64,000 nucleotides of DNA from Pseudomonas sp. S09G 359 (GTDB lineage: Bacteria > Pseudomonadota > Gammaproteobacteria > Pseudomonadales > Pseudomonadaceae), in NCBI RefSeq assembly GCF_002843605.1, contig NZ_CP025263.1, positions 998,501 through 1,062,500 on the forward strand, given 5' to 3'. The stretch's first letter is position 1. The number at the start of each line of letters is the position of its first letter. Shown in pieces: positions 1-8,816 of the stretch. A program made the position numbers and the translations under genes. Below the pieces are notes generated by a model. It was not told the origin of the DNA. It saw nothing but the letters and a program-made list of their open reading frames with translations, and searched no databases.

Positions 1-30
1 GGGCCGTCGTTACAGTGACGGCCCGTTTTT
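1..30 (+). terminator. Rho-independent terminator of an upstream gene
   Basis: An 8-bp perfect stem (GGGCCGTC with GACGGCCC) and 8-nt loop are followed by GTTTTT. It ends the gene lying left of the window. In pseudomonads that neighbour is often trpS, but this cannot be seen here. Confidence 0.8.
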
Positions 31-50
31 GTTGCCTTGCTAACGAAATT

Positions 51-1145
51 ATGACGCCCCTAGAACGATATCAAGCTGATCTGAAACGCCCTGAATTCTT
101 CCATGACGCGGCCCAGGAAACGGCGGTGCGTCATTTGCAGCGCCTGTACGACGACCTGGTCGCGGCCTCGCAGAGCAAGCCGGGGATGTTCAGCAAGCTG
201 TTTGGCAAGAAAGACCACACGCCGGTCAAGGGCCTGTACTTCTGGGGCGGCGTCGGCCGGGGCAAGACTTACCTGGTAGACACCTTCTTCGAAGCGCTGC
301 CGTTCAAGGAAAAGGTCCGTACTCACTTCCACCGCTTCATGAAGCGCGTGCACGAAGAGATGAAAACCCTGCCGGGCGAGAAAAACCCGCTGACCATCAT
401 CGCCAAGCGTTTCTCCGATGAGGCGCGGGTGATCTGTTTCGATGAGTTTTTCGTCTCCGACATCACCGACGCCATGATCCTCGGCACCCTGATGGAAGAA
501 CTGTTCAAGAACGGCGTGACCCTGGTTGCCACCTCGAACATCGTGCCCGACGGCCTGTACAAGGACGGCCTGCAGCGCGCGCGCTTCCTGCCGGCGATTG
601 CGCTGATCAAGCAGAACACCGAGATCGTCAACGTCGACAGCGGCGTCGACTACCGCCTGCGTCACCTTGAACAAGCGGAGCTGTTCCACTTCCCGCTGAA
701 CGAAGCGGCGCACGAAAGCCTGCGCAAAAGCTTCCGCGCCCTCACGCCGGAATGCACCCAGGCGGTGGAAAACGACAAGTTGATGATCGAAAACCGCGAA
801 ATCATCGCGCTGCGTACCTGCGATGACGTGGCCTGGTTCGATTTCCGCGCGCTCTGCGACGGCCCGCGCAGCCAGAACGACTACATCGAACTGGGCAAGA
901 TCTTCCACGCGGTGATCCTCAGCGGCGTGGAGCAGATGGGCGTCACCACCGACGACATCGCGCGCCGTTTCATCAACATGGTCGATGAGTTCTACGACCG
1001 TAACGTGAAGCTGATCATCTCGGCGGAAGTCGAGCTGAAGGATCTCTACACCGGCGGGCGCTTGAACTTCGAGTTCCAGCGCACCTTGAGCCGTCTGCTC
1101 GAGATGCAGTCCCACGAGTTCCTGTCGCGCGGCCACAAACCTTAA
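51..1145 (+). CDS. zapE: Cell division protein ZapE (AFG1-like ATPase)
   Basis: The 364-residue product is an AFG1/LACE1-family P-loop ATPase. In gammaproteobacteria ZapE associates with FtsZ and affects Z-ring stability during constriction. Walker A is GGVGRGKT at about residues 66-73, and the Walker B-like strand is VICFDEF at about 137. The length fits the bacterial family. I chose ATG 51 because it begins with the family's MTPLERYQ N-terminus; the frame stays open further upstream, but that stretch lies inside the preceding terminator hairpin. The gene precedes rplM-rpsI and petABC by a few kb, a common arrangement in Pseudomonas. Identity is confident from the motifs and order of blocks. 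Confidence 0.93.
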   Translation: MTPLERYQADLKRPEFFHDAAQETAVRHLQRLYDDLVAASQSKPGMFSKLFGKKDHTPVKGLYFWGGVGRGKTYLVDTFFEALPFKEKVRTHFHRFMKRVHEEMKTLPGEKNPLTIIAKRFSDEARVICFDEFFVSDITDAMILGTLMEELFKNGVTLVATSNIVPDGLYKDGLQRARFLPAIALIKQNTEIVNVDSGVDYRLRHLEQAELFHFPLNEAAHESLRKSFRALTPECTQAVENDKLMIENREIIALRTCDDVAWFDFRALCDGPRSQNDYIELGKIFHAVILSGVEQMGVTTDDIARRFINMVDEFYDRNVKLIISAEVELKDLYTGGRLNFEFQRTLSRLLEMQSHEFLSRGHKP

Positions 1146-1171
1146 TCGTTCTCCAGAACATTAGAGATCCA

Positions 1172-1264
1172 ATGTGGGAGGGGGCTTGCCCCCGATAGCG
1201 GTGCATCAGTCAATATCTACAGTGACTGACACTCTGCCATCGGGGGCAAGCCCCCTCCCACATC
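1172..1264. repeat. REPIN: inverted pair of REP elements (GTGGGAGGGGGC type)
   Basis: Two facing copies of an imperfect palindrome starting TGTGGGAGGGGGCTTGCCCC flank a roughly 45-nt centre. The whole unit can fold into one long hairpin. It lies between convergent zapE and the GlxA-type regulator and may act as a bidirectional mRNA end. Confidence 0.9.
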
Positions 1265-1285
1265 TTTTACAGTGTTTGACCTGGC

Positions 1286-2281
1286 TTACGCGGCCTGCTG
1301 GAATTGCTGGCGGTATTGGTTCGGCGACAACTCGGTGTGCTGCCTGAACAGCCGCGCAAAGAAACTCGCATCGTCGTAACCCACCTCGTAACTGATGGTC
1401 TTGATGCTCTTGCGGCTGCCCGAGAGCAGGCCCTTGGCGGTTTCAATCCGCAGGCGTTGCAGGTAGTGCAGCGGCTTGTCGCCGGTGGCGGTCTGGAAGC
1501 GGCGCATGAAGTTGCGGATGCTCATGCCGTGTTCCCGAGCGACATCTTCAAAGCGGAACTTGTCGGCGAAATGTTCTTCGAGCCAGTGCTGGATCTGCAG
1601 GATGATCACGTCCTGGTGCAGCTTCTGCCCACCAAACCCGATGCGCCCAGGTGAATAGCTGCGCTGCACTTCATACAGAATGTCACGGGCCACGGCCTGG
1701 GCAATGTTGGCGCCGCAGAAACGTTCGATCAGGTAGATATACAGGTCGCACGCCGAGGTGGTGCCGCCGGCGCAATACAGGTTGTCGGCATCGGTGAGGT
1801 GCTTGTCCTGGTTGAGCTGAACGTTGGGGAAGCGTTCGCTGAAGGCATTGAAGAAGCGCCAGTAGGTGGTCGCCTCCTTGCCATCGAGCAGGCCGGCTTC
1901 GGCGAGCCAGAACACCCCGGTGGCCTCGCCGCAGAGTACGGCGCCGCGTGCGTGTTGTTCGCGCAGCCAGGGCAGCACTTGCGGGTAGCGCGTGCACAGG
2001 GCGTCGAAGTCATCCCAGAAGGCCGGTAGCACGATGATGTCGGCGTCTTCGAGGCCGCCGTCCACCGGCATGATCACATCACTGAAGCTGCGCACCGATT
2101 GCCCGTCGGGGCTGACCACGCGCGATTCGAACGCCGGGGTCAGGCCCAGGCCTAGCTGTTTGCCGTAACGCAGGCTGGCGAGGTGGAAGAAATCCTTGGC
2201 TTGCATGAGGGTTGAAGCGAATACCCGATCAATGGCCAAAATGCTGACGCGCCGTAACGGCGTGGAGATTTGGTTAGACAT
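1286..2281 (-). CDS. GlxA-family transcriptional regulator (DJ-1/PfpI + AraC HTH)
   Basis: The 331-residue protein has an N-terminal DJ-1/PfpI amidotransferase-like domain (about residues 10-195). It includes the nucleophile-elbow-like VLCGEATGVF, which here probably serves ligand sensing. A C-terminal AraC-type double helix-turn-helix follows (about 225-325, with MSIRNFMRRFQ and the family ending ISYEVGYDDASFFARLFR). Pseudomonas relatives (ArgR, GbdR, CdhR, DhcR) activate catabolism of amino acids, betaine or carnitine. The gene is divergent from the broken acyl-CoA dehydrogenase, with 145 bp between the starts, so that gene is a plausible target. The ligand is unknown. The Shine-Dalgarno sequence is weak. 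Confidence 0.85.
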   Translation of the reverse strand: MSNQISTPLRRVSILAIDRVFASTLMQAKDFFHLASLRYGKQLGLGLTPAFESRVVSPDGQSVRSFSDVIMPVDGGLEDADIIVLPAFWDDFDALCTRYPQVLPWLREQHARGAVLCGEATGVFWLAEAGLLDGKEATTYWRFFNAFSERFPNVQLNQDKHLTDADNLYCAGGTTSACDLYIYLIERFCGANIAQAVARDILYEVQRSYSPGRIGFGGQKLHQDVIILQIQHWLEEHFADKFRFEDVAREHGMSIRNFMRRFQTATGDKPLHYLQRLRIETAKGLLSGSRKSIKTISYEVGYDDASFFARLFRQHTELSPNQYRQQFQQAA

Positions 2282-2426
2282 AATTTCATTTATTCTTATA
2301 GGGGAAAGTGGTCACCAGACGGCTGGATCGTCTTATTTTTTGTCGCATGTGTCCAGTGTCCCGTGACGTCTTCGCGGCATAGGCTCTGTGGGCTTGTTTT
2401 TGTCCGACAATCCACGCAGGTGAGCC

Positions 2427-3562
2427 ATGATCCCCAGAACCTTGTTCAGCCCCGAGCACGAACTCTTCCGTGACAGCGTGCGCACCTTTCTCGAAAAAGA
2501 CGCCGCGCCGTTCCACGCGCAATGGGAGAGCAGGGCTATATCGACCGTGGCCTGTGGAGCAAGGCGGGGGAGGCGGGGATGCTCTGCTCCCACCTGCCGG
2601 AAGAATACGGCGGCCTGGGTGCGGACTTTCTGTACAGCGCGGTGGTGATTGAAGAGATCAGCCGGTTGGGCCTGACCGGCATCGGTTTTTCCCTGCATTC
2701 GGATATTGTTGCGCCGTATATCCTGCATTACGGCAGTGAGGCGCTGAAGCACAAATACCTGCCCAAGCTGATCTCCGGCGAGATGGTCACGGCCATCGCC
2801 ATGACCGAGCCGGGGGCCGGGTCGGACTTGCAAGGGGTCAAGACCACCGCCGTGCTCGACGGCGATGAATACGTGATCAACGGCTCCAAGACGTTTATCA
2901 CCAACGGCTTTCTCGCCGAGCTGGTGATCGTGGTCGCCAAGACCGACCCCAAGGCCGGCGCCAAGGGCACCAGCCTGTTCCTGGTGCAAGCGGACACGCC
3001 GGGCTTCGCCAAGGGCAAGCGCCTGGAGAAGGTCGGCATGAAGGCCCAGGACACCTCGGAGCTGTTCTTCCAGGATGTGCGCGTACCCAAGGAAAACCTG
3101 CTGGGCCAGGCGGGCATGGGCTTCGCGTACTTGATGCAGGAGTTGCCCCAGGAGCGCCTGACCGTGGCGATTGGTGCGTTGTCCTCAGCCGAGGCGGCGT
3201 TGCAATGGACCCTGGAGTACACCCGCGAGCGCAAGGCGTTCGGCAAGGCGATTGCCGATTTCCAGAACACCCGGTTCAAGCTGGCGGAGATGGCCACCGA
3301 GATTCAGATCGGCCGCGTGTTTGTCGACCAATGCATGGCCTTGCACCTGGAAGGCAAGCTGGACGTGCCTACGGCTGCGATGGCCAAGTACTGGGCTACC
3401 GACCTGCAATGCAAGGTGCTCGACGAGTGCGTGCAGTTGCACGGCGGTTACGGCTTCATGTGGGAATACCCGATCGCCCGGGCCTGGGCGGATGCGCGGG
3501 TGCAGCGGATTTATGCGGGGACGAACGAGATCATGAAGGAGATTATTGCGCGGGCGCTTTGA
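2427..3562 (+). pseudogene. Acyl-CoA dehydrogenase, interrupted by a 1-nt frameshift
   Basis: The first 34 codons from ATG 2427 (MIPRTLFSPEHELFRDSVRT...) and the frame continuing from about 2531 (QGYIDRGLWSKAGEAGMLC...) together make one normal acyl-CoA dehydrogenase of about 378 residues. They lie in different frames: at 2526-2533 the sequence reads GAG-AG-CAG where GAG-AAG-CAG (W-E-K-Q-G) is expected, so one base is missing. Downstream everything is intact, including the flavin signature AMTEPGAGSDL and the C-terminal IYAGTNEIMKEIIARAL. The small residue in IYAGT where MCAD/SCAD carry the catalytic Glu resembles the long-chain (LCAD) subgroup, which uses a Glu elsewhere. The gene has a good ribosome site (AGGTGAG). 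It is either a real recent loss of function or a sequencing error; a start inside at ATG 2522 would lack the N-terminal helices. Confidence 0.88.
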
Positions 3563-3586
3563 TTTTGTGGTGCTACTGAGGGCCTT

Positions 3587-3669
3587 ATCGGGGGCAAGCC
3601 CCCTCCCACATTCGATCGCATTCCAAATGGATGTACTCGGTCAAGTGTGGGAGGGGGCTTGCCCCCGAT
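3587..3669. repeat. REPIN, GTGGGAGGGGGC type
   Basis: An outward-facing pair of REP arms (ATCGGGGGCAAGCCCCCTCC and its complement) separates two convergent genes, the acyl-CoA dehydrogenase and the aldo/keto reductase. It can fold as a long hairpin. Confidence 0.88.
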
Positions 3670-3686
3670 GGCGGCCTAAGGATCAA

Positions 3687-4727
3687 TCAAGGCGCCGGGT
3701 TCGGATGATCCTTCTGAATCGCCTCAATCCCTTCCAGCACTTCCTTCGACAGCTTCAGATCAGCACTGGCAATGTTGCTATCCAACTGCTCAAGCGAGGT
3801 GGCGCCAATGATATTGCTGGTCACAAACGGCTGCTGTGTCACGAACGCCAACGCCATCTGTGCCGGGTCCAAGCCATGTTCCCGCGCCAGCGCCACATAA
3901 CGGCTGCACGCCGCTTCCGACTGCGGGTTGAAGTAGCGGCTGAAGCGGCTGTATTCGGTCAGGCGTGCCTTGGCCGGGCGTGCGCCGTTTTCGTATTTGC
4001 CGCTGAGCATGCCGAACGCCAGCGGCGAGTAGGCCAGCAAGCCGCATTGTTCGCGGATGGCGACTTCCGCCAAACCCACTTCAAAGCTGCGGTTGAGCAG
4101 GTTGTAGGGGTTCTGGATCGACACCGCGCGGGTCCAGCCCCGGGCTTCGGCCAGGGCCAGGAATTTCATGGTGCCCCACGGGGTTTCGTTGGACAGGCCG
4201 ATGTGGCGGATCTTACCGGCCTTCACCTGTTCGTCCAGCGCTTCGAGGGTTTCCTCCAGCGGGGTGAGGTCGTCTTCGTCCTTGTGCTTGTAGCTCAGTT
4301 GGCCGAAGAAATTGGTGCTGCGTTCCGGCCAGTGCAACTGGTAGAGGTCGATCCAGTCGGTTTGCAGGCGCTTGAGGCTGGCATCCAGGGCCTCGACGAT
4401 GTGCTTGCGGTTGTGGCGCAGGTGGCCGTCGCGGATATAGTCGATGGTGTTGCCGGGGCCGGCGATCTTGCTGGCGAGGACCCAGTCGGCACGATCGCCA
4501 CGGCTTTTGAAGTAATTGCCGATATAGCGTTCGGTGGTGGCATAGGTGTCGGCCTTGGGCGGCACCGGGTACATTTCGGCCGTGTCGAGGAAGTTGATCC
4601 CCGCGGCCTTGGCCCGCTCGATCTGCGCGAAGGCCTCTGCCTCGCTGTTCTGCTCGCCCCAGGTCATGGTGCCCAAGGCGATGGCGCTCACGTTCAGATC
4701 GGTGCGGCCCAGCTGTCGATAATCCAT
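3687..4727 (-). CDS. NADP(H)-dependent aldo/keto reductase, Tas family
   Basis: The 346-residue TIM-barrel aldo/keto reductase matches the length and layout of Escherichia coli Tas. The catalytic tetrad is recognisable: Asp and Tyr in FLDTAEMYPVP, Lys in WVLASKIAGPG and His in LYQLHWPER. Physiological substrates of this group are poorly defined; members reduce assorted carbonyls. The start is ATG 4727, giving MDYRQLGRTDLNVS, preceded at the right distance by GAAGGAG on the minus strand. The frame opens eight codons earlier, but without a ribosome site. The gene is monocistronic and divergent from rplM. Confidence 0.88.
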   Translation of the reverse strand: MDYRQLGRTDLNVSAIALGTMTWGEQNSEAEAFAQIERAKAAGINFLDTAEMYPVPPKADTYATTERYIGNYFKSRGDRADWVLASKIAGPGNTIDYIRDGHLRHNRKHIVEALDASLKRLQTDWIDLYQLHWPERSTNFFGQLSYKHKDEDDLTPLEETLEALDEQVKAGKIRHIGLSNETPWGTMKFLALAEARGWTRAVSIQNPYNLLNRSFEVGLAEVAIREQCGLLAYSPLAFGMLSGKYENGARPAKARLTEYSRFSRYFNPQSEAACSRYVALAREHGLDPAQMALAFVTQQPFVTSNIIGATSLEQLDSNIASADLKLSKEVLEGIEAIQKDHPNPAP

Positions 4728-4904
4728 CGGGTACTCCTTCGGGGAAAACAATCATAAAAGCAGGTTGAATTTTTTTTCGCAATCTGCATAATTGCCCACC
4801 TCTTTCTGCAGTGGAAGTGATGCGCCGCCTGCCGAAGAATCTTGCCGTTGAACGGACGCGCCGACCCGAGCCCCCGATAGCGTCTGTATCCGGCTGCCTT
4901 TGAC

Positions 4905-4933
4905 TTGTCAAAGTACGCACTATTCAGTAAGAT
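4905..4933 (+). promoter_or_regulatory. Sigma-70 promoter of rplM-rpsI
   Basis: TTGTCA and TAAGAT are separated by exactly 17 bp, 43 bp before the rplM start. The position and match fit the operon's main promoter. No experimental start site is available. Confidence 0.6.
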
Positions 4934-4975
4934 CCGCCGTCTAATTTACAGGGCGGCCCCTGAGGCTATTAAAGA

Positions 4976-5404
4976 ATGACAACTTTTACTGCAAAACCGG
5001 AAACAGTTCAGCGCGACTGGTTTGTCGTCGACGCCGCTGGTCAGACCCTGGGTCGTCTGGCCACTGAAGTCGCCAGCCGTCTGCGTGGCAAGCACAAGCC
5101 TGAGTACACCCCTCACGTTGACACCGGTGACTACATCGTGATCATCAACGCTGAGCAGGTACGTGTTACCGGCAACAAAGCGCAAGACAAAATGTACTAC
5201 CGTCACTCCGGTTTCCCAGGCGGTATCAAGTCTTCGAACTTCGAAGGTCTGATCTCCAAGAAGCCTGAAGCCCCGATCGAAATCGCGGTCAAAGGTATGC
5301 TGCCTAAGGGCCCACTGGGTCGCGATATGTTTCGCAAGCTGAAAGTCTATGCGGGCGCTGTACACCCTCATGCTGCTCAGCAGCCCCAAGAACTGAAGTT
5401 TTAA
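4976..5404 (+). CDS. rplM: 50S ribosomal protein L13
   Basis: The 142-residue product is L13, an early-assembly protein of the large subunit, at its usual length. Recognisable family stretches include [16 protein letters not shown] at the N-terminus, the central [12 protein letters not shown] and the C-terminal [11 protein letters not shown]. It is the first gene of the universal rplM-rpsI pair, 14 bp from rpsI. The leader from the predicted promoter is about 40 nt long and contains a GC-rich imperfect repeat, which might take part in the translational feedback known for this operon in E. coli. I have no direct evidence for that here. Confidence 0.98.
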   Translation: MTTFTAKPETVQRDWFVVDAAGQTLGRLATEVASRLRGKHKPEYTPHVDTGDYIVIINAEQVRVTGNKAQDKMYYRHSGFPGGIKSSNFEGLISKKPEAPIEIAVKGMLPKGPLGRDMFRKLKVYAGAVHPHAAQQPQELKF

Positions 5405-5418
5405 CGGAATAGTTCATT

Positions 5419-5811
5419 ATGTCGGCGACTCAAAATTACGGCACTGGCCGTCGCAAAACCGCAACCGCACGCGTTTTCCTGCGTCCGGGCACTGGTAACA
5501 TCTCGATCAACAACCGCACTCTGGACAACTTCTTCGGTCGCGAAACTGCCCGCATGGTAGTTCGTCAGCCGCTGGAACTGACCGAGACAGTTGAAAAGTT
5601 CGACATCTACGTCACCGTTATCGGTGGCGGTGTAAGTGGTCAAGCTGGCGCAATCCGCCACGGTATCACTCGCGCTCTGATGCAGTACGACGAAACCCTG
5701 CGTGGCGCTCTGCGCAAAGCTGGCTTCGTTACTCGCGATGCTCGTGAAGTTGAACGTAAGAAAGTCGGTCTGCGTAAAGCGCGTAAGCGTCCGCAGTACT
5801 CGAAGCGTTAA
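5419..5811 (+). CDS. rpsI: 30S ribosomal protein S9
   Basis: The 130-residue product is S9, whose C-terminal tail reaches the P-site tRNA. It ends with the invariant [14 protein letters not shown] and begins with [19 protein letters not shown]. It is co-transcribed with rplM and closed by a strong terminator 20 bp downstream. Confidence 0.98.
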   Translation: MSATQNYGTGRRKTATARVFLRPGTGNISINNRTLDNFFGRETARMVVRQPLELTETVEKFDIYVTVIGGGVSGQAGAIRHGITRALMQYDETLRGALRKAGFVTRDAREVERKKVGLRKARKRPQYSKR

Positions 5812-5830
5812 TTCGCTTTACGTTCCACAA

Positions 5831-5866
5831 AAACGCCCAGCCTCCTCACGGAGCTGGGCGTTTTTT
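5831..5866 (+). terminator. Rho-independent terminator of rplM-rpsI
   Basis: CGCCCAGC pairs perfectly with GCTGGGCG across an 11-nt loop, preceded by an A-run and followed by TTTTTT. Confidence 0.92.
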
Positions 5867-5902
5867 ATTGCCTACGATTTATGCAAAAAAACGCCGTGAC
5901 AA

Positions 5903-5930
5903 CTTGCCACATCCGTAGACCCCCTATACT
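5903..5930 (+). promoter_or_regulatory. Candidate promoter of petABC
   Basis: CTTGCC/TTGCCA (from 5903) and TATACT (5925-5930) are spaced by 15-16 bp, about 150 bp before petA. The -10 element is good and the -35 only fair. The long leader that follows has no other clear feature. Confidence 0.45.
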
Positions 5931-6077
5931 ACAAGGCCTGGAGGCGCAGGTCCGGGCAATTCCCTTGTCATACGTGGGGCTTTTCATTACCATCCGACAA
6001 AATTTTTATAAGTAAAAGATTCAACACTTAGTAGACGCCTGATTTAACAGGCCAAAAAGCTGATGGGAGAGGACTGA

Positions 6078-6674
6078 ATGAGCAATGACGGCGTGAATGC
6101 AGGCCGGCGTCGCTTCTTGGTAGCAGCCACATCCGTGGTGGGTGCTGCAGGAGCGGTGGGGGCTGCGGTCCCGTTCGTGGGGTCATGGTTTCCCAGTGCC
6201 AAGGCGAAAGCCGCAGGTGCACCGGTGAAGGTGAATATCAGCAAGATTGAGCCAGGCCAGCAGATGATTGCTGAGTGGCGCGGCCAGCCGGTTTTCATCG
6301 TTCGCCGTACCGAGGAAATCCTGGGGAATCTGAAGAAAATCGAAGGTCAACTGTCTGACCCCGACTCAAAGAACTCCGACCAACCCGCCTACGTCGATAA
6401 GGAAGTTCGCTCGATCAAGCCAGAGATTCTGCTGCTGATCGGTATCTGCACCCACCTGGGTTGCTCGCCTACCTTCCGCCCGGAAGTTGCTCCTGCCGAC
6501 CTTGGCAAGGACTGGGTGGGTGGCTACTTCTGCCCTTGCCACGGTTCGCACTACGACCTGGCCGGCCGCGTCTACAAGTCTCAGCCCGCACCCTTGAACC
6601 TGCCGGTTCCGCCGCATCAATACGAGACTGACAGTATCGTGATTATCGGTGTCGACCAGGGGGAGAAAGCCTGA
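6078..6674 (+). CDS. petA: Ubiquinol-cytochrome c reductase, Rieske iron-sulfur subunit
   Basis: This 198-residue subunit carries the [2Fe-2S] cluster of the cytochrome bc1 complex and passes electrons from ubiquinol to cytochrome c1. The N-terminus has a twin-arginine signal (GRRRFLVAA, residues 9-17) followed by an uncleaved membrane helix, as usual for bacterial Rieske proteins. The cluster ligands are in CTHLGC (124-129) and CPCHGS (152-157). It is first in a tight operon and overlaps petB by one base (ATGA). Ribosome site GGGAGAGGA precedes the start. Confidence 0.97.
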   Translation: MSNDGVNAGRRRFLVAATSVVGAAGAVGAAVPFVGSWFPSAKAKAAGAPVKVNISKIEPGQQMIAEWRGQPVFIVRRTEEILGNLKKIEGQLSDPDSKNSDQPAYVDKEVRSIKPEILLLIGICTHLGCSPTFRPEVAPADLGKDWVGGYFCPCHGSHYDLAGRVYKSQPAPLNLPVPPHQYETDSIVIIGVDQGEKA

Positions 6675-7885
6675 TGAGCAAGTTCATGGATTGGGTGGAT
6701 GCGCGCTTCCCCGCCACCAAAATGTGGGAAGACCATCTCAGCAAGTATTACGCGCCAAAAAACTTCAACTTCTTCTACTTCTTCGGCTCCCTGGCACTGC
6801 TGGTGCTGGTCAACCAGATCGTCACCGGCGTCTGGCTGACGATGAGCTATACGCCATCGGCGGAAGAGGCGTTCGCCTCCGTCGAGTACATCATGCGTGA
6901 CGTCGAGTACGGCTCGATCCTGCGTCTGCTGCACTCCACCGGCGCGTCGGCGTTCTTCATCGTGGTCTACATGCACATGTTCCGTGGCCTGCTGTATGGC
7001 TCGTACCAGAAGCCGCGTGAGCTGGTGTGGGTGTTCGGCATGCTGATCTACCTGGCGCTGATGGCCGAGGCCTTCATGGGCTACCTGCTGCCGTGGGGCC
7101 AGATGTCGTACTGGGGCGCCCAGGTGATTATCTCGCTGTTCGGTGCGATCCCGGTGATCGGCAACGACCTGACGCAGTGGATCCGTGGTGACTACCTGAT
7201 TTCCGGCATCACCCTGAACCGCTTCTTCGCCCTGCACGTCGTCGCGCTGCCCATCGTGATCCTCGGGCTGGTGGTGCTGCACATCCTGGCGCTGCACGAA
7301 GTGGGTTCGAACAACCCGGATGGCGTCGACATCAAGAAGCATAAGGACGAGAACGGCATCCCGCTGGATGGCATTCCCTTCCACCCGTACTACACCGTGA
7401 AAGACATTGTCGGTGTGGTGGTGTTCCTGTTCGTGTTCTGCTCGATCGTGTTCTTTTTCCCGGAGATGGGCGGTTATTTCCTCGAAAAACCCAACTTCGA
7501 ACAGGCCAACGCCTTCAAGACACCTGAGCACATTGCGCCCGTGTGGTACTTCACGCCGTTCTACGCGATCTTGCGGGCGATCCCCGACAAGCTCATGGGC
7601 GTAATCGCCATGGGCGCGGCCATCGCGGTGCTGTTCGTGTTGCCTTGGCTCGACCGCAGTCCGGTCAAGTCCATGCGCTACAAGGGCTGGCTGAGCAAGA
7701 TCTGGCTGTGGGTGTTCTGCATTGCATTTGTGATCCTGGGCGTACTCGGCGTTTTGGCGCCGACCCCTGAGCGTACGTTGCTGTCGCAGGTCTGCACCTT
7801 CCTGTACTTCGCCTACTTCATTCTGATGCCGTTCTACACCCGGCTCGAGAAGACCAAACCGGTTCCGGAAAGGGTGACTGGCTGA
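6674..7885 (+). CDS. petB: Ubiquinol-cytochrome c reductase, cytochrome b subunit
   Basis: The 403-residue multi-span protein binds both b hemes and forms the Qo and Qi quinone sites of complex III. Typical stretches include LLHSTGASAFFIVVYMHMFR (first heme-ligand helix), MGYLLPWGQMSYWGAQVI and the second His-bearing helix ALHVVALPIVILG. The length suits the full-length bacterial form with eight helices. It overlaps petA and petC by one base on each side, indicating translational coupling. Confidence 0.97.
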   Translation: MSKFMDWVDARFPATKMWEDHLSKYYAPKNFNFFYFFGSLALLVLVNQIVTGVWLTMSYTPSAEEAFASVEYIMRDVEYGSILRLLHSTGASAFFIVVYMHMFRGLLYGSYQKPRELVWVFGMLIYLALMAEAFMGYLLPWGQMSYWGAQVIISLFGAIPVIGNDLTQWIRGDYLISGITLNRFFALHVVALPIVILGLVVLHILALHEVGSNNPDGVDIKKHKDENGIPLDGIPFHPYYTVKDIVGVVVFLFVFCSIVFFFPEMGGYFLEKPNFEQANAFKTPEHIAPVWYFTPFYAILRAIPDKLMGVIAMGAAIAVLFVLPWLDRSPVKSMRYKGWLSKIWLWVFCIAFVILGVLGVLAPTPERTLLSQVCTFLYFAYFILMPFYTRLEKTKPVPERVTG

Positions 7886-8667
7886 TGAAAAAGTTATTCG
7901 TTGCTTTGATGCTTGCGGCGCTGCCGCTACTGTCCTTCGCTGCCGAGCACGGCGGCCCGGAGCTGGAAAAAGTCGATATCGACGTGTCTGACAAGGCCGC
8001 GATGCAGGACGGTCTGCGTACCTTCACCAACTACTGCATGGGCTGCCACAGCGCTAAGTTCCAGCGTTACGAGCGTGTGGCCGACGACTTGGGTATCCCC
8101 CATGACGTGATGCTCAGCCACTCGGTGTTCACCGGTGCGAAAATCGGTGACCACATGAGCATCGGCATGCAGCCCGCCGACGCCAAGACCTGGTTCGGCG
8201 CTGCGCCGCCCGATCTGACCCTGGTGGCCCGTGTACGCGGTACCGATTGGCTCTACGGTTACCTTAAGTCCTTCTACGAAGACCCGGCGCGCCCGTATGG
8301 CGTGAACAACAAAGTCTTCCCGAACGTCGGCATGCCTAACGTTCTGGTCGGCCTGCAGGGTCGCCAAGTGGTAGGATGCAAGCAGGTTCAGGTCGTTGAA
8401 GACGGCAAGAAGCAATATGATCCGTTGACCGGCACGCCCCTCACTCATGAAGCGTGTGATCAACTGACCATCGTGCCCAAGACCGGTACGCTGAATGAAG
8501 AGCAGTTCGACGAGAAGGTCAAGAACCTGGTGACCTTCCTGGCCTACTCGGCCAACCCGGTCAAATTGCAGCATCAGCGCATCGGTACGTACGTCTTGCT
8601 GTACCTGGCTTTCTTCTTCGTATTCGCCTATCTGCTCAAACGCGAATACTGGAAGGATGTGCATTGA
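7885..8667 (+). CDS. petC: Ubiquinol-cytochrome c reductase, cytochrome c1 subunit
   Basis: The 260-residue protein has a cleavable Sec signal (MKKLFVALMLAALPLLSFA), a single c-type heme site CMGCH (residues 51-55) and a C-terminal membrane anchor (YVLLYLAFFFVFAYLLKREY). The likely Met ligand lies in PNVGMPNV. It faces the periplasm and hands electrons to soluble cytochromes. Last gene of the bc1 operon. Confidence 0.97.
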   Translation: MKKLFVALMLAALPLLSFAAEHGGPELEKVDIDVSDKAAMQDGLRTFTNYCMGCHSAKFQRYERVADDLGIPHDVMLSHSVFTGAKIGDHMSIGMQPADAKTWFGAAPPDLTLVARVRGTDWLYGYLKSFYEDPARPYGVNNKVFPNVGMPNVLVGLQGRQVVGCKQVQVVEDGKKQYDPLTGTPLTHEACDQLTIVPKTGTLNEEQFDEKVKNLVTFLAYSANPVKLQHQRIGTYVLLYLAFFFVFAYLLKREYWKDVH

Positions 8668-8696
8668 TCCAACCGTAAGCAATTGCTGTTAATCTT

Positions 8697-8779
8697 GCGC
8701 GCCCAGCGGCATCTCTGAATACGTAGCGGTCTGGTTCAACCAGGCACTACAGGGATGCTCTCTGGGCGCGCTCGTTTTT
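8697..8779 (+). terminator. Long nested hairpin with T-tract between petC and sspA
   Basis: GCGCGCCCAG (8697-8706) pairs perfectly with CTGGGCGCGC (8762-8771), and the stem continues inward as GCATCTCTG with CAGGGATGC and then CTGG-TTCAA-CCAG. The result is a nearly continuous stem-loop of about 75 nt followed by TCGTTTTTG. It most simply ends the petABC transcript, but it is much longer than an ordinary terminator and could be a small RNA or the sspA leader. Confidence 0.65.
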
Positions 8780-8816
8780 GAGCTTTCGATAATTTCAACA
8801 AGCGAGGAGGACCGCC

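Noticed and set aside
3500..3560. Missing catalytic Glu in the IYAGT motif of the acyl-CoA dehydrogenase as a sign of inactivity
   Set aside because: Long-chain and isovaleryl-type enzymes have a small residue here and place the catalytic Glu elsewhere; the real defect is the frameshift.
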